A DNA stretch of 64,000 nt from JAMCRM01 sp035561075. GTDB lineage: Bacteria; Acidobacteriota; Terriglobia; Bryobacterales; Bryobacteraceae. The notes under the pieces were generated by a model. That model was not told the DNA's origin, made no database searches, and was given only the letters and a program-made list of their open reading frames with translations. Shown here piece after piece: positions 52,572-61,208 of the stretch; positions within the stretch are counted from its first letter, which is position 1, and every line of letters begins with the position of its first letter. The stretch covers positions 1 to 64,000 of the forward strand of contig DATMYF010000013.1 of the NCBI GenBank assembly GCA_035561075.1, written 5' to 3'. A program made the translations under genes and the position numbers.

Positions 52572-53069
52572 TCACGCTCCTCCCTGCTTGGTGCGCAACA
52601 GGCGGGACACGTCGAAGCCTTGGCCGCGGGCCAGGTCCACAACCCGCTGGTACTCCGCATCGTCCATGCGGGGCTCCCGGCTGAGGATCCAGAGGTACTT
52701 TCGAGCCGGATCCCCCACCAGGGCCCAGCGATACCCGGGATCGAGCCCGATGATCCAGTAGTCGCCGGAGAACGGCCAGAAGAAGGTGACTTTGAGCTTG
52801 GCGTTGGGTCCATCTTTCGAAGCCAGCCGGGCGGTTCCGGTGGCGGTGTTAAACGACCCGCTTTCCTCGCGACACCGATTCACCACCGTCACCTTGCCGT
52901 CCGGCCGCAGCGTGTAGGTGGCGGTGGTATCGCCCTGGCATTTCCTCTGGAAGCGATTGGGAAAGCGCGCGATCTCGTACCATGTGCCCTGGTAGCGATT
53001 CAGATCAACGGAGGGCACCACCTCCACCGGCCGCGACTCCCCCGCAGCGGCCATTGCCAGTATCAGCAT
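52572..53069 (-). CDS. bacterial lipocalin (Blc type)
   Basis: This is a small secreted lipid-binding beta-barrel of about 165 residues with a signal peptide (MLILAMAAAGESRP). The first lipocalin motif with GxW is in VDLNRYQGTWYEIARFPNRF, and the later motif in YRWALVGDPARKYLWILSRE. Blc proteins bind membrane lipids such as lysophospholipids in the envelope. The ATG at 53069 is chosen for its GGAGGTG site 5 bases upstream. The hemD gene follows 3 bases after it. Confidence 0.92.
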   Translation of the reverse strand: MLILAMAAAGESRPVEVVPSVDLNRYQGTWYEIARFPNRFQRKCQGDTTATYTLRPDGKVTVVNRCREESGSFNTATGTARLASKDGPNAKLKVTFFWPFSGDYWIIGLDPGYRWALVGDPARKYLWILSREPRMDDAEYQRVVDLARGQGFDVSRLLRTKQGGA

Positions 53070-53139
53070 CACGCACCTCCACATAGGCTCGTCGGATTAG
53101 ATGTCAGACGCCCCGCGGCGGACGCTATGATATAGAGTC

Positions 53140-53832
53140 ATGTCCCAGGCAGCGATTCCGTACAGGTTCAATCCCGGACCCTATACCAGCCACACCCTGC
53201 TCCTGGCCGCCCTGCCGGCGGATGGAGCCGGGCGCACAGTGCTCGATGTGGGCTGCTCGGATGGCTACCTGGGCGAAATCCTGGCGCGCCGCGGCTACCG
53301 CGTTACCGGCATCGAACTGCCCCGCCCGGGACGCACCGGCTTCCCCGCCTGCGTGCGGCTGGTCGAAGCCGATCTCGATGCCGGCATCCCAGCCTGCGGC
53401 GGGCCGTTCGACTACATCATCTGCGCGGACGTCCTGGAACACCTGCGGGAGCCCGGCGCGCGCCTGGCCGAATTACGCGCGCAACTTGCCGCTGGTGGGC
53501 GCCTGGTGGCATCGCTTCCCAACAGCGGCCATGCCTGGTTCCGCTGGAACATACTGCTCGGCCGCTTCCCCCAAGACGACCGCGGCCTGTTCGACCGCAC
53601 CCACCTGCACTTCTACGCCTGGCCCGGCTGGGTGGACCTGTTCGCTCGTGCCGGCTTCGCCATCGAGAGCCTGCGCTCATCGGGAGTCCCGGTGGGGCTT
53701 GCTCTGCCGCGCTGGAAAGAAACCGCCGTGGTCCGGGCGATGGAGCGCCTCTCCTTCCTTAGCGCGCGCCTTTGGAAGAGCATGTTCGCCTATCAGTTCG
53801 TAGTCACCGCGCGCCCGGAGACATCCGCGTGA
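53140..53832 (+). CDS. class I SAM-dependent methyltransferase
   Basis: This 230-residue enzyme has motif I TVLDVGCSDGYLGEILAR binding S-adenosylmethionine, and YIICADVLEHLREPGARLAE, the usual post-II region. It is the first gene of a tightly overlapped trio with a GT2 glycosyltransferase and a large membrane protein, which points to modification of a lipid-linked or surface glycan. The substrate is unknown. Confidence 0.88.
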   Translation: MSQAAIPYRFNPGPYTSHTLLLAALPADGAGRTVLDVGCSDGYLGEILARRGYRVTGIELPRPGRTGFPACVRLVEADLDAGIPACGGPFDYIICADVLEHLREPGARLAELRAQLAAGGRLVASLPNSGHAWFRWNILLGRFPQDDRGLFDRTHLHFYAWPGWVDLFARAGFAIESLRSSGVPVGLALPRWKETAVVRAMERLSFLSARLWKSMFAYQFVVTARPETSA

Positions 53833-54623
53833 AGATCCCTAAACCCAAAGTCGTGGTCGTGATGCCCGCTTACAACGCGGCCAAGACCCTCCACATGACG
53901 TACGCCGACCTGCCGCGCGACATGGTAGACCTCGTGATTCTGGTGGACGACGGCAGCTCCGACGAGACGGCCCGCATCGCCCGCGAGCTCGGCCTCGAGC
54001 TCTTCGTCCACGACCGCAACTACGGCTATGGCGCCAACCAGAAAACCTGCTACCGCGAAGCCCTCAAGGCCGGCGCCGATATCGTGGTGATGGTCCACCC
54101 GGATTACCAGTACGATCCGAAGCTGCTGCCTGAGATTATCCGGCCCATCCGCGATGGAGAGGCCGACGTCGTGCTCGGCTCGCGCCTCATGGGCTCGAGC
54201 CCCATCAGCCAGGGCATGCCATGGTGGAAGTACATCTCCAACCGCTTCCTCACCATGCTCGAGAACCGCTGCTTCGGGCTGCGGCTGTCCGAATACCACA
54301 CCGGGTATCGCGCCTTCCGCCGCGATGTGCTCGAATCCGTCAACCTCCAGATGAACTCGGACCGTTTCATCTTCGATCAGGAGATCATGGCCCAGATCGT
54401 GGAGTTGGGGATGCGAATTACGGAGGTGCCGGTGCCCACCCGATACTTCCCGGCGGCCTCCTCGGCCAGTTTCATCCAGAGCTCGATTTACGGCCTCTCG
54501 ATTTTGTGGCTGCTGGCCCGGTTCCAGTTGCACCGCTGGAATTTGGTCCATTCGCGCCAGTTCGATAGCCTGGAGCGGCGCTATAGGGGTACTCCCGCGC
54601 CGGAAGGCCGCCCGACGAAATGA
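53829..54623 (+). CDS. GT2 family glycosyltransferase (dolichyl-phosphate-sugar synthase-like)
   Basis: This is a GT-A enzyme of about 264 residues: VVVVMPAYNAAKTLHMTYAD, DLVILVDDGSSDETARIARE (sugar-nucleotide site DDGSSD), ADIVVMVHPDYQYDPK with the DxD-like metal site, and GSRLMG. Closest in appearance to polyprenyl-phosphate glycosyltransferases, which make lipid-phosphate sugars used by GT-C enzymes. It starts with GTG at 53829 overlapping the methyltransferase stop (GTGA), and ends overlapping the membrane protein gene. Confidence 0.88.
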   Translation: MKIPKPKVVVVMPAYNAAKTLHMTYADLPRDMVDLVILVDDGSSDETARIARELGLELFVHDRNYGYGANQKTCYREALKAGADIVVMVHPDYQYDPKLLPEIIRPIRDGEADVVLGSRLMGSSPISQGMPWWKYISNRFLTMLENRCFGLRLSEYHTGYRAFRRDVLESVNLQMNSDRFIFDQEIMAQIVELGMRITEVPVPTRYFPAASSASFIQSSIYGLSILWLLARFQLHRWNLVHSRQFDSLERRYRGTPAPEGRPTK

Positions 54624-56659
54624 AGCGACTTTCGGGCCCGCGGGCGATCATCCTGCTGGATTGCCTGCTGATCCTGATCCTTGCCGCCGCGCTGGTGAAA
54701 CCGCTATTTCAGGCGAAGTACCTGGACCGCTGGGGCTCCATCGAGAGCACCTTCATCGCGGACTCGCGTTTCCTGAAGGAAAACTGGCCCCATCCGCGGT
54801 GGCAGCCGCTCTGGTACTGCGGGACGCGCTTCGATTACGTGTATCCCCCGGCGCTGCGCTACGGCACCGCGGCCGTCATGTTCCTGCTGCCGGTGCCGCC
54901 CGTGAAGGCATACCACATCTACACTGCGTTCTTCTTCGCCATCGGGATCGCGGCAGTCTACCTTCTGGCGCGGGTGGGAAGCGGCTCGCGCGGCGTGGGC
55001 TGGTTGAGCGCCGCCGCGGCCGCGCTGCTCTCCCCGGCATTCCTTTTCATGCGCGCCGTCCGGGAGGACTCCACGTGGCTGATGCCGCAACGCCTGGGCG
55101 TGCTGGTGCGCTATGGCGAAGGACCGCACATTACCTCCCTGGCATGGCTGCCCCTGGCATTGGTGTGCGCTTGGATCGGACTGCGCAGCGGGCGCCCGCT
55201 CGCGCTCGCCGCCGCCGCGGTGGCCGGCGCCATGGTGGTCTCGACGAATTTCTACGGCGCTACGACCCTGGCGATGTTCTACCCGGTGCTGGTGTGGAGC
55301 ATCTGGATCACCCACCAGGACAGGCGCATCTGGCTGCGCGCCGCGGCCGTGCCGGTGCTGGCGTACGGGCTGACGGCCTTCTGGCTGGTGCCCTCCTATC
55401 TGGTGACCACCCTCCGCAATATGCGCTACGTGTCGCACCAGGGGAATCTCTGGTCGGTGGGGATCCTGGCGGCGGTGGCGGTGGCTTACCTGCTCGCCAC
55501 GAATAAGTTCGCACGCGGCAAACCGGGGCGTGCGTGGCCCGTCTTTGTGGCGGGGTCCGTTGCGCTATTCGCGCTCAACGTGCTGGGGAACGCCGCCTTC
55601 GGCTTTCGGGTGATTGGGGAACCGCACCGCCTGGTGCCGGAACTCGACATGCTCCTGATCCTAGGGGCCGTGGAAGTGCTGCGGCGCATGTGGAACCTGG
55701 CTCCCGGGCGCTTGCGCCAGTGCGCCCGCGTGGCCGCCGTCCTGGTGGTGGCGGTCTCGTTCTGGACGGCCCGGGGCTTCCTCAGGCACGCCTGGGAACT
55801 CTACTCGCCCGACTGTGAGTACCAGAAGCGCATCGAGTATCGCGCCCAGGACTGGATGGCCCGCAATATGCCGGACGCGCGCGCCATGGTCAGCGGCTCG
55901 GTCCGCTTCTGGTACAACGCGTGGAACAGCCTGGCGCAGGTGGGAGGCGGCTCCGAGCAGGGCCTGAAGCACGATCTCGTGATTCCGGCGAGTTGGGAGA
56001 TCCATATGGGCCAGGACCCCCAACTGGCCGTGGCTTGGCTGGTGAGCCTCGGGGCGGATGTGATCGTGGTCCACGACAAGCAGTCCCAGGAGATGTATCA
56101 CGACCACATGTATCCCGGAAAATTCGCAGGCGTGCTGGATGTGGCCTGGGACGATGGCCAGGGCAACGTGATCTACCGGGTGCCGCGACGCTCCCCTGGG
56201 CTGGCACGTGTGGTAGACCGCGCGCAGGCGCGGGCGCTCAAGCCGCCCGAGTCGCAGGTGGATCTCGAAGGCCTGAAGACGTACCTGGCCGTGGTCGAGC
56301 ACGGCCCCGGCGCGCCTGCATCCACCGCCTGGGAGGGCACCGACGCCCTCATCATCCGTGCGAAAACCGAACCCGGCCAGGACGTGCTGGTGCAGGTGAC
56401 GCACGATACCGCCTGGCACGCCTACTCCGACGGCCGGCCCCTGCCCATTCGCCGCGACGTGATGGATTTCATGCTCGTTGAGACGCCTCCCGGGGAGCAC
56501 GAAATCCGGCTGGTCTTCGAACTGCCCTTCGAGAACGCGGCGGGCCGCGCGCTATCCGTCCTGAGCGCCCTGGCGGTGCTGCTGCTTGTGATTTGGGACC
56601 GTCGCGCTAAAGCCGGAACTCGATCCCCTGCGCCAGCGGCAGGTCCTTCGACCAATTAA
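54620..56659 (+). CDS. large membrane protein, GT-C-like
   Basis: This 679-residue protein has roughly ten to twelve transmembrane helices in the first 400 residues, a periplasmic-type soluble domain, and a final helix (ALSVLSALAVLLLVIWD). The loop after helix 1 contains acidic and aromatic residues (DRWGSIESTFIADSRFLKEN), as in GT-C enzymes that take sugars from polyprenyl-phosphate donors. It overlaps the GT2 gene by 4 bases, so it would logically use that gene's product; this is an inference. The 3' end overlaps the convergent ALDH gene by 53 bases. Confidence 0.75.
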   Translation: MKRLSGPRAIILLDCLLILILAAALVKPLFQAKYLDRWGSIESTFIADSRFLKENWPHPRWQPLWYCGTRFDYVYPPALRYGTAAVMFLLPVPPVKAYHIYTAFFFAIGIAAVYLLARVGSGSRGVGWLSAAAAALLSPAFLFMRAVREDSTWLMPQRLGVLVRYGEGPHITSLAWLPLALVCAWIGLRSGRPLALAAAAVAGAMVVSTNFYGATTLAMFYPVLVWSIWITHQDRRIWLRAAAVPVLAYGLTAFWLVPSYLVTTLRNMRYVSHQGNLWSVGILAAVAVAYLLATNKFARGKPGRAWPVFVAGSVALFALNVLGNAAFGFRVIGEPHRLVPELDMLLILGAVEVLRRMWNLAPGRLRQCARVAAVLVVAVSFWTARGFLRHAWELYSPDCEYQKRIEYRAQDWMARNMPDARAMVSGSVRFWYNAWNSLAQVGGGSEQGLKHDLVIPASWEIHMGQDPQLAVAWLVSLGADVIVVHDKQSQEMYHDHMYPGKFAGVLDVAWDDGQGNVIYRVPRRSPGLARVVDRAQARALKPPESQVDLEGLKTYLAVVEHGPGAPASTAWEGTDALIIRAKTEPGQDVLVQVTHDTAWHAYSDGRPLPIRRDVMDFMLVETPPGEHEIRLVFELPFENAAGRALSVLSALAVLLLVIWDRRAKAGTRSPAPAAGPSTN

Positions 56660-58118
56660 TCGTATTGGTCTGCCGGCGCATGTAGGCCTTCCATGCGTCG
56701 CTGCCGGCTTCCCTGCCCCCACCGGTTTCCTTTTCGCCGCCGAACGCCCCGCCGATTTCCGCGCCGCTGGTGCCGATGTTGATATTAGCGATTCCGCAGT
56801 CGCTCCCGGCGTGGCTCAGGAATGTTTCGGCCGACATCAAACTCGTGGTGAACATGGCGGAGGAGAGCCCCTGCGGAACGTCGTTGTGCCACGCGATGGC
56901 CCGTTCCAGTTCCTCGAACTCCATCAGGTAGAGGATAGGAGCGAAGATCTCTTCCCGCACGATGGGCATATCGTGCCGCGCCCTCACCAAGGTAGGCTCG
57001 ACGAAGCAGCCCCGGATCTGCCGCCCCCCGCAGATCACCTCGCCGCCCTGCTGCCGGATCCTTTCGAGGCCCCGCATCATATCCTCAACGGCGCGCGCGT
57101 TCACCAGCGGCCCCATGAGTGTTTGCGGATCGAGCGGGTCCCCCACCCGCACCTGCCCGTAGGCTTTCAAGAGCCCCGCCGTCAGCGGCTGCGCGATGCC
57201 CTTCTGCATGAACAGGCGTCTCGTGGTGGTGCAACGCTGCCCTGCGGTGCCGACGGCCCCGAACAGCACCGCCCTCAGCGCCAGATCCAGGTCCGCATCG
57301 TCCATCACGATGATGCCGTTATTGCCGCCCAGTTCCAGGATAGAGCGCCCCACCCGCCGCGCCACGGTTTCGGCAACACGCCGCCCCACCTCGGTCGACC
57401 CGGTGAAGCTGATGAGCGGAATGCGCTGGTCGTTGAGGATGGCCTCCCCCACCGTGCGGCTAGGCCCGACCACCAGGTTGAACACGCCCTGGAACCCATG
57501 TCTGCCGAGCACACGGTCGCAGATGTTCTGCACCGCTACGGCGGTGAGCGGCGTTTCGGAGGAGGGGCGCCACAGCACACAATCCCCGCAAACCGCCGCG
57601 ATCATCGCGTTCCACGACCACACCGCAACCGGAAAGTTGAACGCCGTGATCACCCCCACCACGCCCAGCGGATGCCACTGCTCGTACATCCTGTGGCCGG
57701 GGCGCTCGCTGTGCATGGTTAGACCGTAGAGTTGGCGCGAGAGTCCCACCGCGAAGTCGGCGATGTCGATCATCTCCTGCACTTCGCCGAGGCCCTCCGG
57801 CAGGATCTTCCCCATCTCCATGCTGACCAGCGCGCCGAGCGCCGCCTTGCGGGCTCGCAGTTCGTCGGCGATCTCACGCACGATCTGACCTCGCATGGGC
57901 GCTGGCACCATGCGCCATCGCCTGAAGGTCTCCTGTGCCAGCGCCACCACGCGCTCGTACTCCTCGGCGCCTGCCTGCCGGACAGACGCGATAGGGGAGT
58001 CCGTGGCGGGGTTGACGGAGGCCAGTTCCGGCCCCGTGGTGGGGATCCATTGCCCGTGGGAAGCGCCGGAGTTCACCGGCAGGATCTCCAGTTCCGCTAG
58101 AACCTGCGCACTGTTCAT
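56607..58118 (-). CDS. aldehyde dehydrogenase, ALDH7 (aminoadipate semialdehyde) type
   Basis: This 503-residue NAD-dependent aldehyde dehydrogenase has PLGVVGVITAFNFPVAVWSW, SFTGSTEVGRRVAETVARR, LELGGNNGIIVMDDADLDLA, and catalytic Cys in GTAGQRCTTTRR. The last motif and the NFPVAVWSWN region are characteristic of ALDH7/antiquitin, which oxidises alpha-aminoadipate semialdehyde in lysine degradation. The ATG region overlaps the esterase gene stop-to-start as ATGA, with the esterase gene downstream in transcription order reversed: the esterase is upstream. Confidence 0.92.
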   Translation of the reverse strand: MNSAQVLAELEILPVNSGASHGQWIPTTGPELASVNPATDSPIASVRQAGAEEYERVVALAQETFRRWRMVPAPMRGQIVREIADELRARKAALGALVSMEMGKILPEGLGEVQEMIDIADFAVGLSRQLYGLTMHSERPGHRMYEQWHPLGVVGVITAFNFPVAVWSWNAMIAAVCGDCVLWRPSSETPLTAVAVQNICDRVLGRHGFQGVFNLVVGPSRTVGEAILNDQRIPLISFTGSTEVGRRVAETVARRVGRSILELGGNNGIIVMDDADLDLALRAVLFGAVGTAGQRCTTTRRLFMQKGIAQPLTAGLLKAYGQVRVGDPLDPQTLMGPLVNARAVEDMMRGLERIRQQGGEVICGGRQIRGCFVEPTLVRARHDMPIVREEIFAPILYLMEFEELERAIAWHNDVPQGLSSAMFTTSLMSAETFLSHAGSDCGIANINIGTSGAEIGGAFGGEKETGGGREAGSDAWKAYMRRQTNTINWSKDLPLAQGIEFRL

Positions 58119-59287
58119 GAGCCTCCTTTCTTCAGCCAGCGTTCGAAGAATTCACGCCAGGCCTTGTCGATCTCGGGGCCGTTGGCGTGGTGGCCGTCCG
58201 ACGTGGCAGCAAACCCGATGCGCTCGGGTACTCCGAGCAGTTTGTATACCTCGCGGGCGCGGTTGTAGTAGCCCCAGCTTCCTAGGTCGTCGCAATCGGT
58301 GGCGGTATCGACGTCCTCAAGCGCGCGGTTCCCGATCAGCAGGAACGGACGCGGGGCGGCCAGGGCCATCAGTTCGTGGTGGTCATGCTCGAAACCGGGG
58401 CGCTGCGGGTCGGGATTCAGCATGCTGAGCACGGTACGCTGCTCGGTGGGGATGTCGGGAAACGGCCGAAGCCAGTCGAGATACCAGGGGGCGTACCAGT
58501 TGGTTCCGCCGTTCACCGCGATATGGGGGTCGAGCGACACCACGGCCTGGAACTCGGGCGCGAACGCCGCCACGTAGACGGCCGTCTTGCCGCTCAGGGA
58601 GAAGCCCATGAAGCCGATCCGCTTGGCATCCACGTCTTTCCGCGACCGCAGGTACTCGGCCTGGCGCTGCGCGTCATACACCATCTTGGCCATGGGCAGC
58701 CAGTGGCCGAAGCGCTCGTACACTTTCTCTGCCGCGGCGCTCCGGGTGGTGCCGTCGCGATAGTGCCGGATGAACGCCCAGCTCGTCATCACCACGTATC
58801 CGCGCTCTACCAGCCACTTACCCCAATCGTCCTCCGGGCGGCGGTAGTCCGGGGTGGTTGAGGTCCAGCAGAGCACCGCGGGGAACGGCCCGGGCCCCTG
58901 CCCCTTGGGCACCAGCAGCACGTGGTATTGCCAGAAGTCCTTCTCGATGGGCAGGTCAAGCTCGATGCGGGTGTACCGCGCCAGTTCCTGGGTAGAAACG
59001 ATGCGCGCCTGCCGGATGTCGCCGAACCACTTGCGGTCCTCCGGCGCCGGCCCGAGTTTCCCCAGGATGGTGGTCCACACCTTCATCAGCTCGGGACGGC
59101 GTTTGTTCCACCAGTCCTCCGGCGTCTTCAGGCCATCCACTAGCGACGGGATAATCTGCTTCTCCGCCCCGGGCTCGGGCGCGGGGCTGCGTGCGGAGGT
59201 GACTTTATGCTGGTTCAGCAGGGTGGAGTTGTCGGCGGCCCCTGCGACGGCCGCGTAAGCAAGTACTGCAATTCGAAGGGCTGTCAC
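58115..59287 (-). CDS. exported alpha/beta hydrolase (acetyl xylan esterase-like)
   Basis: This 390-residue protein has an N-terminal signal-like helix. A serine hydrolase core follows with the nucleophile elbow RIGFMGFSLSGKTAVYVAAF, an acid-region segment ALAAPRPFLLIGNRALEDVD, and the catalytic His probably in ATSDGHHANG. The family is common in Acidobacteria and Planctomycetes next to polysaccharide-degrading genes, and includes acetyl xylan and glucuronoyl esterase-like enzymes. It overlaps the DUF2752 gene upstream and the ALDH gene downstream by 4 bases each (ATGA). Confidence 0.82.
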   Translation of the reverse strand: MTALRIAVLAYAAVAGAADNSTLLNQHKVTSARSPAPEPGAEKQIIPSLVDGLKTPEDWWNKRRPELMKVWTTILGKLGPAPEDRKWFGDIRQARIVSTQELARYTRIELDLPIEKDFWQYHVLLVPKGQGPGPFPAVLCWTSTTPDYRRPEDDWGKWLVERGYVVMTSWAFIRHYRDGTTRSAAAEKVYERFGHWLPMAKMVYDAQRQAEYLRSRKDVDAKRIGFMGFSLSGKTAVYVAAFAPEFQAVVSLDPHIAVNGGTNWYAPWYLDWLRPFPDIPTEQRTVLSMLNPDPQRPGFEHDHHELMALAAPRPFLLIGNRALEDVDTATDCDDLGSWGYYNRAREVYKLLGVPERIGFAATSDGHHANGPEIDKAWREFFERWLKKGGS

Positions 59288-59616
59288 TCCCCTCGAATTA
59301 TATCCGACCTACGCCTGGCCGTAACCAGCACCCAGAGTCCTCCAGTCACCTGCAATACGAGCACTCCGTAGAGCCAGGGGCCCCCGGGATTCCAACGCAC
59401 AGCCTCGCGCCAGTCTCCATTCGAGAGAGCGATCAGGCTGTGGGACATCCCGCAGAGCGCACACGAACCCCCGGCCCGGCGCGCGGAGCAGGCTGGCAAG
59501 CGGCTGAGCACGCCCCTGTCGAGCGTGCTCGAATCGAGCACCGCAGCCGCCACCAACACCGCTCCCGCTACCAGGGCGAGGATGACCGTCACCACCCTGA
59601 GCGCCCGGAGCAGCAT
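59284..59616 (-). CDS. DUF2752 membrane protein
   Basis: This 110-residue protein has two or three hydrophobic helices and the DUF2752 signature CALCGMSHSLIALSNGDWRE, followed by AVRWNPGGPWLYGVL. The function of the family is unknown. ATG 59616 follows the stop of the upstream small membrane protein gene after one base (TAG-T-ATG), so the two are coupled; upstream in-frame residues to 59745 come from the neighbouring gene and are rejected. Confidence 0.82.
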   Translation of the reverse strand: MLLRALRVVTVILALVAGAVLVAAAVLDSSTLDRGVLSRLPACSARRAGGSCALCGMSHSLIALSNGDWREAVRWNPGGPWLYGVLVLQVTGGLWVLVTARRRSDIIRGE

Positions 59617-59617
59617 A

Positions 59618-59866
59618 CTACAGGATTCCGCCTCCCAGGCCCAGCCGGATGATCCCCACCACGATGGCGATGCCGCACAATACCATCCCTGCCTTCGCGT
59701 TCCGGCGGGGATCCGCACCGCCTCCCGCATACGCCACCACGCCAATGATCAGCCCGATTACGGCAAACGGGATCACCAGCCAGTTCAGCGCCCCCAGGCA
59801 CGGAAAGAAGGCGACAAAAGCCGCCAGCATCGCCAGAATTCCCCAGACCAGCGCGATCAACTGCAT
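59618..59866 (-). CDS. small membrane protein, unknown
   Basis: This 82-residue protein is made of three hydrophobic helices (ALVWGILAMLAAFVAFFPCL, WLVIPFAVIGLIIGVVAYAG, GMVLCGIAIVVGIIRLGLGG) with the charged turn DPRRNAKAG. The pattern resembles DUF4190-type proteins often paired with DUF2752. ATG 59866 has GGAGGTG 6 bases upstream. It begins a unit with the DUF2752 and esterase genes. Confidence 0.8.
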   Translation of the reverse strand: MQLIALVWGILAMLAAFVAFFPCLGALNWLVIPFAVIGLIIGVVAYAGGGADPRRNAKAGMVLCGIAIVVGIIRLGLGGGIL

Positions 59867-59917
59867 CAAGCACCTCCACAAAGCCCGGAAAGCGCGATTA
59901 TAGTACGGCCGGATCGC

Positions 59918-61081
59918 TTACGCTTGCGGCATCACCTCATCGCGCGTCACCGTGTGGCTGCCGATACTGGTCTTGCGGTTCTCAAGTAGCGATTTGAACC
60001 GCACCAGGTCCTCGTTCATGGCGTGCCGCGGGTCTGCCCCGAAAATCGATGCCAGGGCGTGTCCCATGGCGCCGGCCGGCGGGTTGTATGACATATTGAT
60101 GTCGAGCTGCGTCCCGCCACGCTGGTTCGGCCGGAAGTGCACCATCCCGGCGCTCTGCACCAGCGAACCCGGCTCGCTCTTCCAGGCGATCAGGCTACCC
60201 GACTCCTCGCGGGTGATCACGGCGTTCCACCCCACTGAAAGCCCCGCCGGTCCGGAGGCGACCCAGTGCGACCTCCCGTTGCCGAGGTCCCGGACTTCCC
60301 GGATGTGCCGCATGAACTTGGGGAAGTTCTCGAAGTGCGACCAGAATTGGTAGACCTCCTCCACCGGCGCGTCGATGTTAATGGTTTTCCTGACCTGCAC
60401 CGCCGAGCGTCCGGCACCGACCCCGAACAGCCGCCCGAATTCCTTGTTCGTCGCGGCCCTCAGCAGCGCAGCCGCTCCGCCGATAGCCAGGGCGAAACCC
60501 TGCACGCCGCCCCGCAGGCCTCCGTACACCGCCGAACCGCTGCCCGCGCATGCCATCACAAACCGCAGCGACGGCGACCAGTTCGTCTGGAGCAACTCCC
60601 ATTCGGAGCCGGGGTGCTGGCTGCCGCCCTGTAACGATGGGATGTCGCGCGTTTCATGAACATCCAGCCGGTCGTCCACTTCTTTGACGCCGCGGATGCC
60701 GCCCGCCACCGCCACCAGCCGGTCCCGTTCGCTCCGCAGGATGGGACCGCTCAGGACGATTCGCCCGTCCCGCGCTGTGACATCGATCGCATGCGGGTGC
60801 GACACCACACGTCCCATCTTCGAGCGGACGCGGTCCACCAGTAGCCGGTCCGGAACATCCCCCTCGTCTCCGAATAAAGAGCGCACCTCGGCCCCGATGC
60901 CGGTGGCGCGGTCGCGCAGGTTGCGTCCCGTGGTGTCGATGGCGTCGCCCGCGCGGCACCACAAGCTCACGGCTTTGTCCCGCATCATGGCGCGGCGCCT
61001 GCGGCCCCGGCCCGGGTCGAGGAAGTACATCAGGCCGGCGCCGATTCCGATACCGCCGATCAGACTAGTCTGCTTGCCCAT
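59918..61081 (-). CDS. BON domain and SRPBCC (cyclase/dehydrase-type) protein
   Basis: This 387-residue protein starts with a hydrophobic glycine-rich segment followed by arginines (GGIGIGAGLMYFLDPGRGRR). A BON domain follows (residues about 75-145; SKMGRVVSHPHAIDVTARDG), then a glycine/alanine-rich helix, and finally a SRPBCC ligand-binding domain (about 235-375; RKTINIDAPVEEVYQFWSHF). BON domains bind phospholipid or membranes. The function is unknown. ATG 61079-61081 has AGGAGG upstream; a longer frame to 61525 overlaps the divergent gene and is rejected. Confidence 0.85.
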   Translation of the reverse strand: MGKQTSLIGGIGIGAGLMYFLDPGRGRRRRAMMRDKAVSLWCRAGDAIDTTGRNLRDRATGIGAEVRSLFGDEGDVPDRLLVDRVRSKMGRVVSHPHAIDVTARDGRIVLSGPILRSERDRLVAVAGGIRGVKEVDDRLDVHETRDIPSLQGGSQHPGSEWELLQTNWSPSLRFVMACAGSGSAVYGGLRGGVQGFALAIGGAAALLRAATNKEFGRLFGVGAGRSAVQVRKTINIDAPVEEVYQFWSHFENFPKFMRHIREVRDLGNGRSHWVASGPAGLSVGWNAVITREESGSLIAWKSEPGSLVQSAGMVHFRPNQRGGTQLDINMSYNPPAGAMGHALASIFGADPRHAMNEDLVRFKSLLENRKTSIGSHTVTRDEVMPQA

Positions 61082-61208
61082 ATTCCCTCCTGGATCGAAA
61101 ATACACAGACTTTGTGCAATGGACCGGCCACTGAAGGGAATCGAACCTGGGTGTGCTGACGAATGGGATGAAATCTTACGCGGCGCGCCGTCGTCTATGA
61201 TATTTCCT

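Noticed and set aside
61133..61150. tRNA-like T-arm sequence GGTTCGATTCCC on the minus strand
   Set aside because: Stem bases around it do not pair as a T-arm and no acceptor, D-arm or anticodon arm can be laid out.
60684..61208. N-terminal extension of the NamZ fusion frame
   Set aside because: It runs antisense through the BON-SRPBCC gene and precedes a clear signal peptide that starts at 61209.
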